Positions 1 to 8,086 of a DNA stretch of 64,000 nucleotides are shown one piece after another (the first letter of the stretch is position 1; each line of letters opens with the position of its first letter). Position numbers and translations under genes: made by a program. The notes under the pieces are model-generated. The model was not told where the DNA came from. It was given only the letters and a program-made list of their open reading frames with translations, and did no database searches. Source of the stretch: Streptomyces griseus (GTDB lineage: Bacteria > Actinomycetota > Actinomycetes > Streptomycetales > Streptomycetaceae). The stretch spans positions 1,758,313 through 1,822,312 of the forward strand of contig NZ_MDKB01000002.1 of the NCBI RefSeq assembly GCF_001715295.1. The letters run 5' to 3'.

Positions 1-81
1 GGCGGGGCCAGGGTGCCGGGACAGCGGCGGACGGACGACGGTGATCAGGAGCCCCTGGGGCACGGCCGGGACGGGGGCCAT
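1..81 (-). CDS. 5' fragment of an unidentified gene running off the left edge
   Basis: Reading leftwards from an ATG at 81, a frame stays open to the window edge for 27 codons (begins MAPVPAVPQGLLITVV). Nearly every codon ends in G or C, as expected of a Streptomyces gene. A weak GACGAG lies upstream. It would be divergent from the methyltransferase gene at 93, with the two starts only 11 nt apart. The fragment is too short to assign a family, and it could be chance in such GC-rich DNA. Confidence 0.35.
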   Translation of the reverse strand, partial: MAPVPAVPQGLLITVVRPPLSRHPGPA

Positions 82-86
82 ACGCT
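81..86 (+). promoter_or_regulatory. Probable -10 element of a leaderless transcript
   Basis: TACGCT fits the actinobacterial -10 pattern TANNNT and ends 6 nt before the GTG at 93. There is no Shine-Dalgarno sequence. Transcription would begin at or next to the start codon. Confidence 0.45.
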
Positions 87-92
87 CGTCGG

Positions 93-881
93 GTGACCAG
101 CGAGACCGGTAGTGCAGAAGAGCCTCGGACAGCAGCAGCAGCGGCGGCGGAACCGTCCACGGCGGCCGGACCGCCCGGGGGAACGGGTCGCTCCACGGTG
201 TCGGACCCGCCCGCGGAGCCCGATCCGTCCGCGGAGCCCCTCCAGTACGACGACGGGTACGGCACCGGGATCGGGGTCGGCCCGCACCCCTTGCCCTGGC
301 CAGAGGGGGAGCGCTACGACGCCGAACTGCTCGCCCTGGGCGACCGGCGCAACGTGGGCGATGCCTACCGGTACTGGACGCGTGAGGCGATCGTCGCCGA
401 TCTCGACCTGCGACGGCACGACTTCCACGTGGCGGTGGAGAACTGGGGCCACGACTTCAACATCGGCTCGGTGGTGCGCACGGCCAATGCCTTCCTCGCC
501 AAGGAGATCCACATCGTGGGCCGGCGGCGCTGGAACCGGCGGGGTGCCATGGTCACCGACCGCTACCAGCATGTGCGTCACCATGCCGAAACCGCCGACC
601 TGACCGCCTGGGCGGCCGCCGAGGGGCTGCCGATCATCGGTATCGACAACCTCCCCGGCGCCGTGCCCCTCGAACGCACGGTTCTGCCCCGGCGGTGCGT
701 GCTGCTCTTCGGTCAGGAAGGCCCGGGGCTGACGGAGGAAGCACGCCGGCACGTATCGGTCGTGTGTTCCATCGCACAGTTCGGATCGACGCGGTCGATC
801 AACGCGGGAGCGGCGGCGGCCATCGCCATGCATGCCTGGGTCCAGCGGTACGCGGACATCCCGGAGCCGTCGAGCGGGTGA
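93..881 (+). CDS. TrmH/SpoU-family RNA methyltransferase
   Basis: This 262-residue protein belongs to the SPOUT (TrmH) class that 2'-O-methylates tRNA or rRNA ribose using S-adenosylmethionine. The first ~60 residues are a Ser/Pro/Glu-rich low-complexity tail. The catalytic half carries the family motifs in order: motif 1 NWGHDFNIGSVVRTANAF with the conserved Asn and Arg (about 119-136), motif 2 LLFGQEGPGL (about 205-214) and motif 3 GSTRSINAGAAAAI (about 230-243). These form the knotted SAM site. The GTG start is favoured by a -10 box 6 nt upstream and no Shine-Dalgarno sequence. The exact nucleotide modified cannot be told from the sequence. Confidence 0.88.
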   Translation: MTSETGSAEEPRTAAAAAAEPSTAAGPPGGTGRSTVSDPPAEPDPSAEPLQYDDGYGTGIGVGPHPLPWPEGERYDAELLALGDRRNVGDAYRYWTREAIVADLDLRRHDFHVAVENWGHDFNIGSVVRTANAFLAKEIHIVGRRRWNRRGAMVTDRYQHVRHHAETADLTAWAAAEGLPIIGIDNLPGAVPLERTVLPRRCVLLFGQEGPGLTEEARRHVSVVCSIAQFGSTRSINAGAAAAIAMHAWVQRYADIPEPSSG

Positions 882-886
882 GCGAT

Positions 887-920
887 GTGAGCGGGGGAGC
901 CGCTCGTCCCCCCCGCTCAC
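887..920. terminator. Terminator-like hairpin after the methyltransferase gene
   Basis: Perfect 11-bp stem (887-897 with 910-920, arms GTGAGCGGGGG and CCCCCGCTCAC) just after the stop at 881. It sits between convergent genes, so it could stop transcription from both sides. There is no U tract, which is usual in Streptomyces. Confidence 0.6.
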
Positions 921-960
921 CCGGTCGGCACGCATCCCCGCCGGGGGAGGGCACGGCGAG

Positions 961-978
961 GCCTGACGGGCGTCAGGC
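961..978 (-). terminator. Short hairpin over the paaN stop codon
   Basis: GCCTGACG and CGTCAGGC form a perfect 8-bp stem with a GG loop. The hairpin includes the paaN TGA (973-975) and is probably part of its termination signal. Confidence 0.4.
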
Positions 979-2673
979 CTGGCGGCGGACCTCCACCACA
1001 CGGAACCGGTTGGAGACGAACGCTCCGTCGCACAGCGCCGCATTGGCCGCCGGGTTGCCGCCCGAACCGTGGAAGTCGGAGAAGGCCGCCGTCTGGTTGA
1101 CGTACACCCCGCCGGTGAGGTTGAGCGAGAGCTGGGCCGATTCGTCGAAACAGACGTCCTCCACCGCGCGCTCCACCTCCGGGGACGTGGTGTACGCGCC
1201 CACCGTCATGGCGCCCTGTTCCCGGATGGTGCGGCGGAGCAGATCCAGTGCGGCGGTCGTCGACTCGACGGCGACAGCGAACGAGACCGGCCCGAAGCAC
1301 TCGGAGAGACAGGCCGACCCGCCGTCCGGATCGGTGCCGTCGAGTTTGATGAGCACCGGGGTGCGCACGACCGCCTCCGGGAAGTCGGGATGGGCCACCT
1401 GGCGGGACGGGAGAGCGACCTCGCCCAGCCCCGCGGCCTGGTCCAGGCGCGCCCGCACGTCCGGGTTCACCAGGGCGCCGAGCAGTCCGTTGGCGCGGGC
1501 GTCGTCGTCCAGGAGGCCGGTCATGGCCCCCGCGATGTCCGTGACCACGTCCTCGTAGGTCTTGTGGCCCGTGTCGGTCGGCACACCGTCCCGGGGGATG
1601 AGCAGGTTCTGCGGGGTGGTGCACATCTGACCGCTGTAGAGGGACAGCGAGAAGGCCAGGTTGGAGAGCATGCCGCGGTAGTCGTCGGTGGAGTCGATGA
1701 CGATCGTGTTGACGCCGGCCTTCTCCGTGTAGACCTGCGCCTGCCTGGCGTTGGCCTCCAGCCAGTCGCCGAAGGCGGTGGAACCCGTGTAATCGATGAT
1801 CTTGATCTCGGGGCGCAGGGCCAGGGTCTTGGCGATGCCTTCGCCGGGCCGTTCGGCGGCCAGTGCGACGAGATTGGGGTCGAAACCCGCCTCGGCCAGC
1901 ACTTCGCGGGCCAGCTGGACGGTGAGCGCGAGGGGCAGCACCGCCCGCGGGTGCGGCTTGACCAGGACCGGATTGCCGGTGGCCAGGGAGGCGAACAGGC
2001 CCGGGTAGCCGTTCCAGGTGGGGAAGGTGTTGCAGCCGATCAGCAGCGAGACACCCCGGCCGACCGCGTGGTAGGTCTTGTGCAACCGGAGCGGGTCGCG
2101 CTTGCCCTGGGGCTTCGACCAGTCGGCGGTGTGCGGCGTGCGCGTCTGCTCCGCGTAGGCGTACGCCACCGCTTCCAGACCGCGGTCCTGGGCGTGCGGG
2201 CCGCCTGCCTGGAAGGCCATGACGAACGCCTGCCCGCTCGTGTGCATCACGGCATGGGCCAGCTCGTGCGTACGTGCACTGATCCGCGCGAGGATCTCCA
2301 GGCAGACCAGGGCCCTGGTCTCCGGTCCTGCCGCCCGCCAGCCGCCCATGGCGGCGATCATCGCCGGGAGCAGCACGTCCGGGTCGGCATGCGGGTACTC
2401 GACGCCGAGCTTCGGCCCGTACGGCGAGACCTCGCCGCCGGTCCAGCCGTCGGTGCCGGGCTGGCCGAGATCCAGTCGGGTGTTCAGCACGGCGTCGAAC
2501 GCGGCCTTGCCCTCCGCCGCGCCCAGGCTGCCGGCCGGGCCGCCCTCGCCGTAGGCCTTCGGATGCTCGGGGTGCGGCGACCAGTAGGCGCGCGTGCGGA
2601 TCGCGTCGAGTGCCTGGTCGAGCGTCGGACGGTGGGTCTCGGACAGCTTCTCGGGGGAAAGCTCGGCGGCCAT
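973..2673 (-). CDS. paaN: Phenylacetic acid degradation-type aldehyde dehydrogenase PaaN
   Basis: The 566-residue protein matches the actinobacterial PaaN family: an NAD(P)-dependent aldehyde dehydrogenase fold without the fused hydratase found in E. coli PaaZ. It has an extended N-terminal region (about 1-150), a cofactor-binding region around IIDYTGSTAFGDWLE, and the likely catalytic cysteine in YSGQMCTTPQN (about residue 350). Its likely role is oxidising an aldehyde intermediate in aerobic phenylacetyl-CoA breakdown; the exact substrate is inferred. It is transcribed away from a TetR gene whose product probably represses it through the palindrome at 2728-2741. No other paa genes are nearby, so it works with a pathway encoded elsewhere, or has another aldehyde substrate. 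Confidence 0.85.
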   Translation of the reverse strand: MAAELSPEKLSETHRPTLDQALDAIRTRAYWSPHPEHPKAYGEGGPAGSLGAAEGKAAFDAVLNTRLDLGQPGTDGWTGGEVSPYGPKLGVEYPHADPDVLLPAMIAAMGGWRAAGPETRALVCLEILARISARTHELAHAVMHTSGQAFVMAFQAGGPHAQDRGLEAVAYAYAEQTRTPHTADWSKPQGKRDPLRLHKTYHAVGRGVSLLIGCNTFPTWNGYPGLFASLATGNPVLVKPHPRAVLPLALTVQLAREVLAEAGFDPNLVALAAERPGEGIAKTLALRPEIKIIDYTGSTAFGDWLEANARQAQVYTEKAGVNTIVIDSTDDYRGMLSNLAFSLSLYSGQMCTTPQNLLIPRDGVPTDTGHKTYEDVVTDIAGAMTGLLDDDARANGLLGALVNPDVRARLDQAAGLGEVALPSRQVAHPDFPEAVVRTPVLIKLDGTDPDGGSACLSECFGPVSFAVAVESTTAALDLLRRTIREQGAMTVGAYTTSPEVERAVEDVCFDESAQLSLNLTGGVYVNQTAAFSDFHGSGGNPAANAALCDGAFVSNRFRVVEVRRQA

Positions 2674-2727
2674 GACGGACCAACTCCTCGTCGAGCCGGG
2701 CAGGGATGTGCGGACGGAGTTAGAGTA

Positions 2728-2741
2728 ACCGAACGATCGGT
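2728..2741. promoter_or_regulatory. TetR-type (PaaR-like) operator between paaN and tetR
   Basis: ACCGAACGATCGGT has perfect 5-nt arms (ACCGA/TCGGT) around ACGA. It lies midway between the divergent starts, 55 nt from each. The core ACCGNNCGNNCGGT is the core I recall for the actinobacterial PaaR operator. A near-identical copy lies at 4096-4109. Confidence 0.7.
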
Positions 2742-2796
2742 CGGGACAAGGGGCCCCGAAGGACCTGTGGACAACTCATGGGGGAGGATCGCGGTC

Positions 2797-3390
2797 ATGA
2801 CCACGGCCAAGCGGGACACGTACACTCCGGAAACCCTCCTCACCGTTGCCGTCCGTGTCTTCAACGAACGCGGCTACGACGGCACCTCCATGGAGCATCT
2901 GTCCAAGGCGGCCGGAATCTCCAAGTCGTCGATCTACCACCATGTGGCCGGCAAGGAGGAACTGCTGCGCCGTGCGGTGAGCCGGGCGCTCGACGGCCTG
3001 TTCGGCATCCTGGAGGAGCCGGGGGCGACGCGGGGGCGGGCGATCGCACGGGTCGAGTACGTCACGCGCCGCACGGTCGAGGTCCTGGTGGGCGAACTGC
3101 CCTACGTCACGCTGCTGCTGCGGGTCCGGGGGAACACGAACACCGAGCGCTGGGCCCTGGAGCGGCGCAGGGAGTTCGACCAGCGGGTGTCCGAACTGCT
3201 CAAGGCCGCCGTCGCGGACGGTGACCTGCGGGCCGACGTCGACATACGCCTGGCCACCCGGCTCCTGTTCGGCATGGTGAACTCCCTGGTCGAGTGGTAT
3301 CGCCCGCAGCCGGGCGGACCGTCGGAGTGGGAGCAGCTGGCCGACACGGTCGTGCAGCTGGCTTTCGAGGGGATGCGGGCCAGCCGCTGA
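2797..3390 (+). CDS. TetR/AcrR-family regulator, PaaR-like
   Basis: A 197-residue TetR-family repressor. Residues about 6-52 form the helix-turn-helix domain (VFNERGYDGTSMEHLSKAAG followed by ISKSSIYHHVAGKEELL), and the rest is an all-helical ligand and dimer domain. The start chosen is ATG 2797, behind GGGGAGG. It is divergent from paaN with a perfect palindrome in between, so autoregulation and control of paaN are likely. In the PaaR subfamily the inducer is phenylacetyl-CoA. A second copy of the palindrome upstream of the bkd operon suggests a wider regulon. It is convergent with bkdR, 82 nt apart. Confidence 0.82.
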   Translation: MTTAKRDTYTPETLLTVAVRVFNERGYDGTSMEHLSKAAGISKSSIYHHVAGKEELLRRAVSRALDGLFGILEEPGATRGRAIARVEYVTRRTVEVLVGELPYVTLLLRVRGNTNTERWALERRREFDQRVSELLKAAVADGDLRADVDIRLATRLLFGMVNSLVEWYRPQPGGPSEWEQLADTVVQLAFEGMRASR

Positions 3391-3472
3391 GCCGCCGGTC
3401 GGTGGCCTGTGCGGGCCCGCCCGGCCGACCCGCCCCCGCCGTTCCGGGCGGAAACGGCTCGCGTCGATGCGC

Positions 3473-3994
3473 CTAGGTGAGCTCGGCCGGCCGGTCCGGG
3501 CGCGGGCCGAGGTCGGTCTCCTCGAAGACCAGCAGGGTGCGGGTGGAGAGCACCTCGGGCATGGCCTGAATCCTGGTCAGGACCAGTTCCCGCAGCGCCC
3601 GGTTGTCCGGGGTGTGCACGAGGAGCAGGACGTCGAAGTCGCCGCTCACCAGGGCGATGTGGGTGGCGCCCGGCAGTGCCTCGAGCTGCTCGCGCACCGT
3701 GCGCCAGGAGTTCTGGACGATCTTCAGCGTGATGTACGCCGAGGCGCCCTGCCCTGCCCGTTCGTGATCCACACGGGCGCTGAAGCCGCGGATCACCCCG
3801 TCCTCCACGAGCCGGTTGATGCGGGCGTACGCGTTGGCGCGCGACACGTGGACGCGTTCGGCGACGGCTCGTATCGAGGCCCGGCCGTCCGTCCGCAGGA
3901 TGCGGAGGATGTCGCGGTCCACCGCGTCGAGCGGCCTGGCGGGCGACACCTGGTCGGGGTCCGTGCCGTCGGCGGCCATTTGTTCAGCGGCCAT
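3473..3994 (-). CDS. bkdR: Lrp/AsnC-family regulator BkdR
   Basis: A 173-residue feast/famine regulator. An N-terminal winged helix (about 22-70; LDAVDRDILRILRTDGRASI, then VHVSRANAYARINRLVEDG) is followed by an RAM effector domain (about 85-160). ATG 3994 is chosen because GGGAGGT lies 7 nt upstream; longer reading would include the promoter. The gene faces a branched-chain keto acid dehydrogenase operon across 211 nt. This matches the position of bkdR in S. coelicolor and S. avermitilis, where it controls bkd genes and affects development. The effector is probably a branched-chain amino acid or its keto acid, which is family knowledge rather than visible here. Confidence 0.85.
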   Translation of the reverse strand: MAAEQMAADGTDPDQVSPARPLDAVDRDILRILRTDGRASIRAVAERVHVSRANAYARINRLVEDGVIRGFSARVDHERAGQGASAYITLKIVQNSWRTVREQLEALPGATHIALVSGDFDVLLLVHTPDNRALRELVLTRIQAMPEVLSTRTLLVFEETDLGPRPDRPAELT

Positions 3995-4095
3995 CTGCCC
4001 GTACCTCCCTGTTGTGGACGACCTGCCCCCATCCCAGGCTGTGGAGAACCGTTTGTCCACAGGCTGACGCTGCCTGTAGCCAAAATGCCTCCACG

Positions 4096-4109
4096 ACCGA
4101 ACAATCGGT
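4096..4109. promoter_or_regulatory. Second PaaR-like operator, between bkdR and bkdA
   Basis: ACCGAACAATCGGT repeats the 2728-2741 palindrome with identical arms and one changed spacer base. It lies 97 nt before the bkdA ATG and 102 nt before the bkdR ATG. It is probably bound by the neighbouring TetR protein (inference). Confidence 0.55.
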
Positions 4110-4205
4110 AGGTGAGGAACACCGCACCCGGCGCCTCGCTCCCGTCTCGATATTTCCGCAGATTTCGACACCCTTGATGTATCTCGATGCCAGGAGGTGC
4201 TTCAC

Positions 4206-5360
4206 ATGACGGTCCAGGAGTTGCCCGGCGCGGCCGCTTACCGGCCCACACCGCCCCCGGCCTGGAAGCCGCTCACCGATCCTGCGCCGCTGCTCCCGGA
4301 CCCCGAGCCGTACCGGGTGCTCGGAACGGACGCCGCGGCCCACGCCGACCCCGAGCTGCTGCTGCGGCTCTACGGCGAACTGGTGCGCGGCCGGCGCTAC
4401 AACACCCAGGCCACCGCCCTGACCAGGCAGGGCCGGCTCGCCGTGTACCCGTCGAGCACCGGTCAGGAGGCCTGCGAGGTCGCGGCAGCGCTCGTCCTGG
4501 AGGAGCGTGACTGGCTCTTTCCCAGTTACCGCGACACGCTTGCCGCCGTGGCGCGTGGCCTGGACCCGGTCGACGCACTGACCCTGCTGCGCGGGGACCG
4601 GCACACCGGGTACGACCCGCGCGAGCACCGCATCGCCCCGCTGTGCACCCCGCTCGCCACCCAGCTGCCGCACGCCGTGGGGCTGGCTCACGCGGCACGG
4701 CTGAAGGGCGACGACGTCGTGGCGCTGGCCATGGTGGGTGACGGCGGGACGAGCGAGGGTGACTTCCACGAGGCTCTCAACTTCGCCGCGGTCTGGCGTG
4801 CTCCGGTCGTCTTCCTCGTGCAGAACAACGGCTTCGCCATCTCCGTGCCCCTGGCCAAGCAGACCGCCGCCCCGTCCCTGGCCCACAAGGCCGTCGGGTA
4901 CGGCATGCCGGGCCGGCTGGTCGACGGCAACGACGCGGTCGCGGTGCACCAGGTCCTGGGCGAAGCGGTGGCCCGGGCCAGGCGCGGAGGGGGGCCGACG
5001 CTGGTCGAGGCGGTGACGTACCGCATGGAAGCCCACACGAACGCCGATGACGCCACCCGTTACCGCGGCGACAGTGAGGTCGAGGCGTGGCGTCAGCACG
5101 ATCCGATCCTGCTTCTGGAGCGGGACCTGACCGGGCGGGGACTGCTGGACGAGGAGCGGATCGGGACGGTGCGGGAGGCGGCGGAGCGCATGGCCGCTGG
5201 ACTGCGTGAGCAGATGAACGCCGATCCGGTGCTCGATCCCATGGACTTGTTCACCCACGTCTACGAGCAGCAGACAGGGCAGCTGCGCGAGCAGGCCGCC
5301 CGGCTGCGGGACGAGCTGGAAGCGGAGCACGACGAGAGCGGCGCGGAGGAGAGGCGATGA
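4206..5360 (+). CDS. bkdA: Branched-chain 2-oxoacid dehydrogenase E1 alpha (cluster 1)
   Basis: This 384-residue subunit is the thiamine-diphosphate-binding half of the E1 decarboxylase. E1 decarboxylates branched-chain 2-oxoacids (from Val, Leu, Ile) and passes the acyl group to lipoyl-E2. The ThDP/Mg motif runs from GDGGTSEGDFHEA (about 180-192) to QNNGFAIS (about 208-215). The phosphorylation-loop-like YRMEAHTNADD (about 277-287) follows. ATG 4206 is favoured by AGGAGGTG 7 nt upstream; an in-frame GTG at 4197 lies inside that ribosome site. Its stop overlaps the E1 beta start by 4 nt (ATGA), so the pair is translationally coupled. A paralogous cluster begins at 21403. These acyl-CoAs prime branched fatty acids and some polyketides. 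Confidence 0.87.
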   Translation: MTVQELPGAAAYRPTPPPAWKPLTDPAPLLPDPEPYRVLGTDAAAHADPELLLRLYGELVRGRRYNTQATALTRQGRLAVYPSSTGQEACEVAAALVLEERDWLFPSYRDTLAAVARGLDPVDALTLLRGDRHTGYDPREHRIAPLCTPLATQLPHAVGLAHAARLKGDDVVALAMVGDGGTSEGDFHEALNFAAVWRAPVVFLVQNNGFAISVPLAKQTAAPSLAHKAVGYGMPGRLVDGNDAVAVHQVLGEAVARARRGGGPTLVEAVTYRMEAHTNADDATRYRGDSEVEAWRQHDPILLLERDLTGRGLLDEERIGTVREAAERMAAGLREQMNADPVLDPMDLFTHVYEQQTGQLREQAARLRDELEAEHDESGAEERR

Positions 5361-6388
5361 CCACCGCTGCGGCGACGGCCGGTGAGCGTGCGGGCGCGGT
5401 CAGGCCTGCCACCATGGCGCAGGCGCTCGGTCGCGCGCTGCGCGACGCGATGGCCGAGGACCCGACGGTGCATGTGCTCGGCGAGGACGTCGGCACCCTC
5501 GGCGGGGTATTCCGTGTCACCGACGGCCTGGCCAAGGAGTTCGGCGACGACCGGTGCACGGACACGCCACTGGCCGAGGCGGGCATCCTGGGTGCCGCCG
5601 TCGGGATGGCGATGTACGGCCTGCGGCCCGTGGTGGAGATGCAGTTCGACGCCTTCGCCTACCCGGCGTTCGAGCAGCTGGTGAGTCATGCCGCCAAGAT
5701 GCGGAACCGCACCCGGGGAGCCATGCCCCTGCCGATCACGGTGCGCGTTCCGTACGGCGGGGGAATCGGGGGCGTGGAGCACCACAGTGACTCCTCCGAG
5801 GCCTACTACATGGCGACGCCCGGTCTGCACGTCGTCATGCCGGCCACGGTCGAGGACGCGTACGGCCTGCTGAGGCAGTCCATCGCTTCCGACGATCCGG
5901 TGGTCTTCCTGGAGCCGAAGAGGCTCTACTGGTCGAAGGCGGCCTGGTCGGCGGAGGCACCGGCCCCGGTGGAGCCGATCGGACGGGCCGTGGTGCGCCG
6001 CCCCGGGCGCAGCGCCACCCTGATCACCTACGGCCCGTCCCTCCCGGTGTGTATGGAGGCAGCCGAGGCCGCCATCTCCGAGGGCTGGGACCTCGAGGTG
6101 GTCGATCTGCGCTCGCTGGTGCCGTTCGACGACGAGACCGTCGCCGCGTCGGTACGGCGCACGGGGCGCGCGGTGGTCGTCCATGAATCATCCGGATTCG
6201 GCGGCCCGGGCGGCGAGATCGCGGCACGGGTCACCGAGCGGTGCTTCCACCACCTCGAAGCGCCGGTGCTGCGGGTCGCCGGGTTCGACATCCCCTATCC
6301 CCCGCCGATGCAGGAGCGCCATCATCTGCCCGGCGTGGACCGGGTGCTCGACGCGGTGGCCCGTCTTCAGTGGGAGGCCGAGAGCTGA
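5357..6388 (+). CDS. bkdB: Branched-chain 2-oxoacid dehydrogenase E1 beta (cluster 1)
   Basis: This 343-residue E1 beta subunit pairs with the preceding alpha subunit in an alpha2beta2 decarboxylase. Typical signatures are GEDVGTLGGVFRVTDGL (about 36-52), the pyrimidine-domain FDAFAYPAFEQ, IPxGGGIGGVEHHSDSSEA-type loop (about 134-150) and the C-terminal transketolase domain ending near CFHHLEAPVLRV. It overlaps the upstream gene by 4 nt and the downstream E2 by 1 nt (TGATG), so all three are probably made in fixed ratio. The protein is about 17 residues longer at its N terminus than its paralogue at 22554. Confidence 0.87.
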   Translation: MTTAAATAGERAGAVRPATMAQALGRALRDAMAEDPTVHVLGEDVGTLGGVFRVTDGLAKEFGDDRCTDTPLAEAGILGAAVGMAMYGLRPVVEMQFDAFAYPAFEQLVSHAAKMRNRTRGAMPLPITVRVPYGGGIGGVEHHSDSSEAYYMATPGLHVVMPATVEDAYGLLRQSIASDDPVVFLEPKRLYWSKAAWSAEAPAPVEPIGRAVVRRPGRSATLITYGPSLPVCMEAAEAAISEGWDLEVVDLRSLVPFDDETVAASVRRTGRAVVVHESSGFGGPGGEIAARVTERCFHHLEAPVLRVAGFDIPYPPPMQERHHLPGVDRVLDAVARLQWEAES

Positions 6389-7782
6389 TGGCCCAGGTAC
6401 TCGAGTTCACGTTGCCGGACCTCGGTGAGGGACTGACCGAGGCGGAGATCGTGAGGTGGCTGGTGGAGGTCGGCGAGGTGGTCGCCATCGACCAGCCGGT
6501 CGTCGAGGTCGAGACGGCCAAGGCCATGGTGGAGGTGCCGTGCCCGTACGGCGGCGTCGTGACGGCGCGGTTCGGTGAGGAGGGCACGGAGCTTCCCGTC
6601 GGGGCCCCGCTGCTGACCGTGGCGGTAGGAGCGACGGGCGCGGACGCGGGCCCCACTCCTGCCGACACCGCCTCCGGGGCGGCCTCCGCGCCGGTGTCCG
6701 GTGATGCCTCCGGTGCGGTTTCCGAGCCGGCGGGTGAGTCGTCCGGAAACGTACTGGTGGGCTACGGCACGGGAGCGCCCGCGGCGCGGCGCCGCAGAGT
6801 CAGGCCTCCGTGCGTCACGGCTCGCCCTGCGGCCCCGCGGACGGTGCCGGAACGGCCTTCCGCCCCCGCCCCTGCCCCGGAGGTCCTGGGACCCGTGGCC
6901 GTTGTCTCCCCACTGGTGCGGAAGCTGGCCAGGGAGCACGGTCTCGACCTCCGGCAGGTCCGGGGTTCGGGGCGGGACGGGCTGATCTTGCGTACCGATG
7001 TCGAATCCGCGATCAGGAAGGGTGACCAGGAGCGTGCCGACGCCCCGACGGCCCCGGTCACCGGCCCGGCACCGGTGGTGGCCGGCGAGCGCGTCGCGCT
7101 GCGCGGAGTCCGGGGCGCGGTCGCGGACAAGCTGGCGCGCAGCCGGCGGGAGATTCCGGATGCCACGTGCTGGGTCGACGCGGACGCCACCGAACTGATG
7201 GCGGCAAGGGCCGCGATGAACGGCGACGGAGGCGATGGAACGGCACCCAAGGTGTCGGTGCTCGCGCTCCTGGCCCGTATCTGCACGGCGGCACTGGCCC
7301 GGTTCCCCGAACTCAACGCCACGGTCGATGCCGAGGCCCGCGAGGTCGTGCGCCTGCCGGAGGTCCATCTGGGCTTCGCGGCGCAGACGGAGCGGGGACT
7401 GGTGGTGCCCGTCGTCCGCGGGGCCCACGCTCGCAACGTGGATTCGATCGGCGCGGAGATCAGCCGGCTGACGGAGGTGGCGCGCGCCGGGAAGCTGACG
7501 CCCGCCGACCTGACCGGCGGCACGTTCACACTGAACAACTACGGGGTGTTCGGGGTCGACGGCTCGACACCGATCATCAACCACCCGGAAGCGGCGATGC
7601 TCGGGGTCGGCCGTATCGTGCCGAAGCCCTGGGTACACCAGGGAGAGCTGGCGGTGCGGCAGGTCGTGCAGTTGTCGCTCACCTTCGACCACCGGGTCTG
7701 CGACGGCGGCACCGCGGGGGGATTCCTGCGGTATGTGGCCGACTGCGTGGAGCAGCCGGCGGTGTTGCTGCGCACGCTGTGA
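6388..7782 (+). CDS. bkdC: Branched-chain 2-oxoacid dehydrogenase E2, dihydrolipoamide acyltransferase (cluster 1)
   Basis: This 464-residue E2 core transfers the acyl group from lipoate to CoA. An N-terminal lipoyl domain (about 1-76) has the lipoylated lysine at residue 45 in VETAKAM. An Ala/Pro-rich linker follows, then a peripheral-subunit-binding domain (about 172-208; VSPLVRKLAREHGLDL) and the catalytic domain with the DHRVCDG active-site motif (about 435). ETAKA rather than ESDKA is typical of branched-chain rather than pyruvate E2. The last intact member of the operon; no E3 (lipoamide dehydrogenase) lies in the window. Its catalytic core has diverged from the paralogue at 23546 (DHRVCDG against DHRLIDG), so substrate range may differ. 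Confidence 0.86.
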   Translation: MAQVLEFTLPDLGEGLTEAEIVRWLVEVGEVVAIDQPVVEVETAKAMVEVPCPYGGVVTARFGEEGTELPVGAPLLTVAVGATGADAGPTPADTASGAASAPVSGDASGAVSEPAGESSGNVLVGYGTGAPAARRRRVRPPCVTARPAAPRTVPERPSAPAPAPEVLGPVAVVSPLVRKLAREHGLDLRQVRGSGRDGLILRTDVESAIRKGDQERADAPTAPVTGPAPVVAGERVALRGVRGAVADKLARSRREIPDATCWVDADATELMAARAAMNGDGGDGTAPKVSVLALLARICTAALARFPELNATVDAEAREVVRLPEVHLGFAAQTERGLVVPVVRGAHARNVDSIGAEISRLTEVARAGKLTPADLTGGTFTLNNYGVFGVDGSTPIINHPEAAMLGVGRIVPKPWVHQGELAVRQVVQLSLTFDHRVCDGGTAGGFLRYVADCVEQPAVLLRTL

Positions 7783-8086
7783 CCGACGGTGGTCCGCCGT
7801 GACCGGACACGGCCGGACCGCCGGCCGGACCGCCCCGGCCGGGCCCCCGGCCCGATCGCCCCGGCCGGAGTGTGTCCGACCCGTGCGGACCGTGTCCGGC
7901 CCCCGGCCGGGAAGAGTCCGCGCCCGTGCGGGCCGGGGCGTACGGGCGGGTGCCGGCCAGGGCCGGGGGCGTGCGCGACTGGCCGGCCAAGGCCGTGCCG
8001 GCCGTCCGTCCTTGCGGGCGCCGGTTCCGGGATCGAGTTCCCTCCCCGGGGTGATCGGCGGATCGGGGGGCCCGCATACTCGGGGC
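7783..8086. other. Intergenic stretch after bkd cluster 1
   Basis: These 304 nt hold no convincing gene. The first half is dense in GGCCGG/CCGGCC inverted repeats that could fold as a terminator. The right end has CATACT at 8075-8080, 6 nt before the ATG at 8087, a likely leaderless promoter. Confidence 0.5.
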
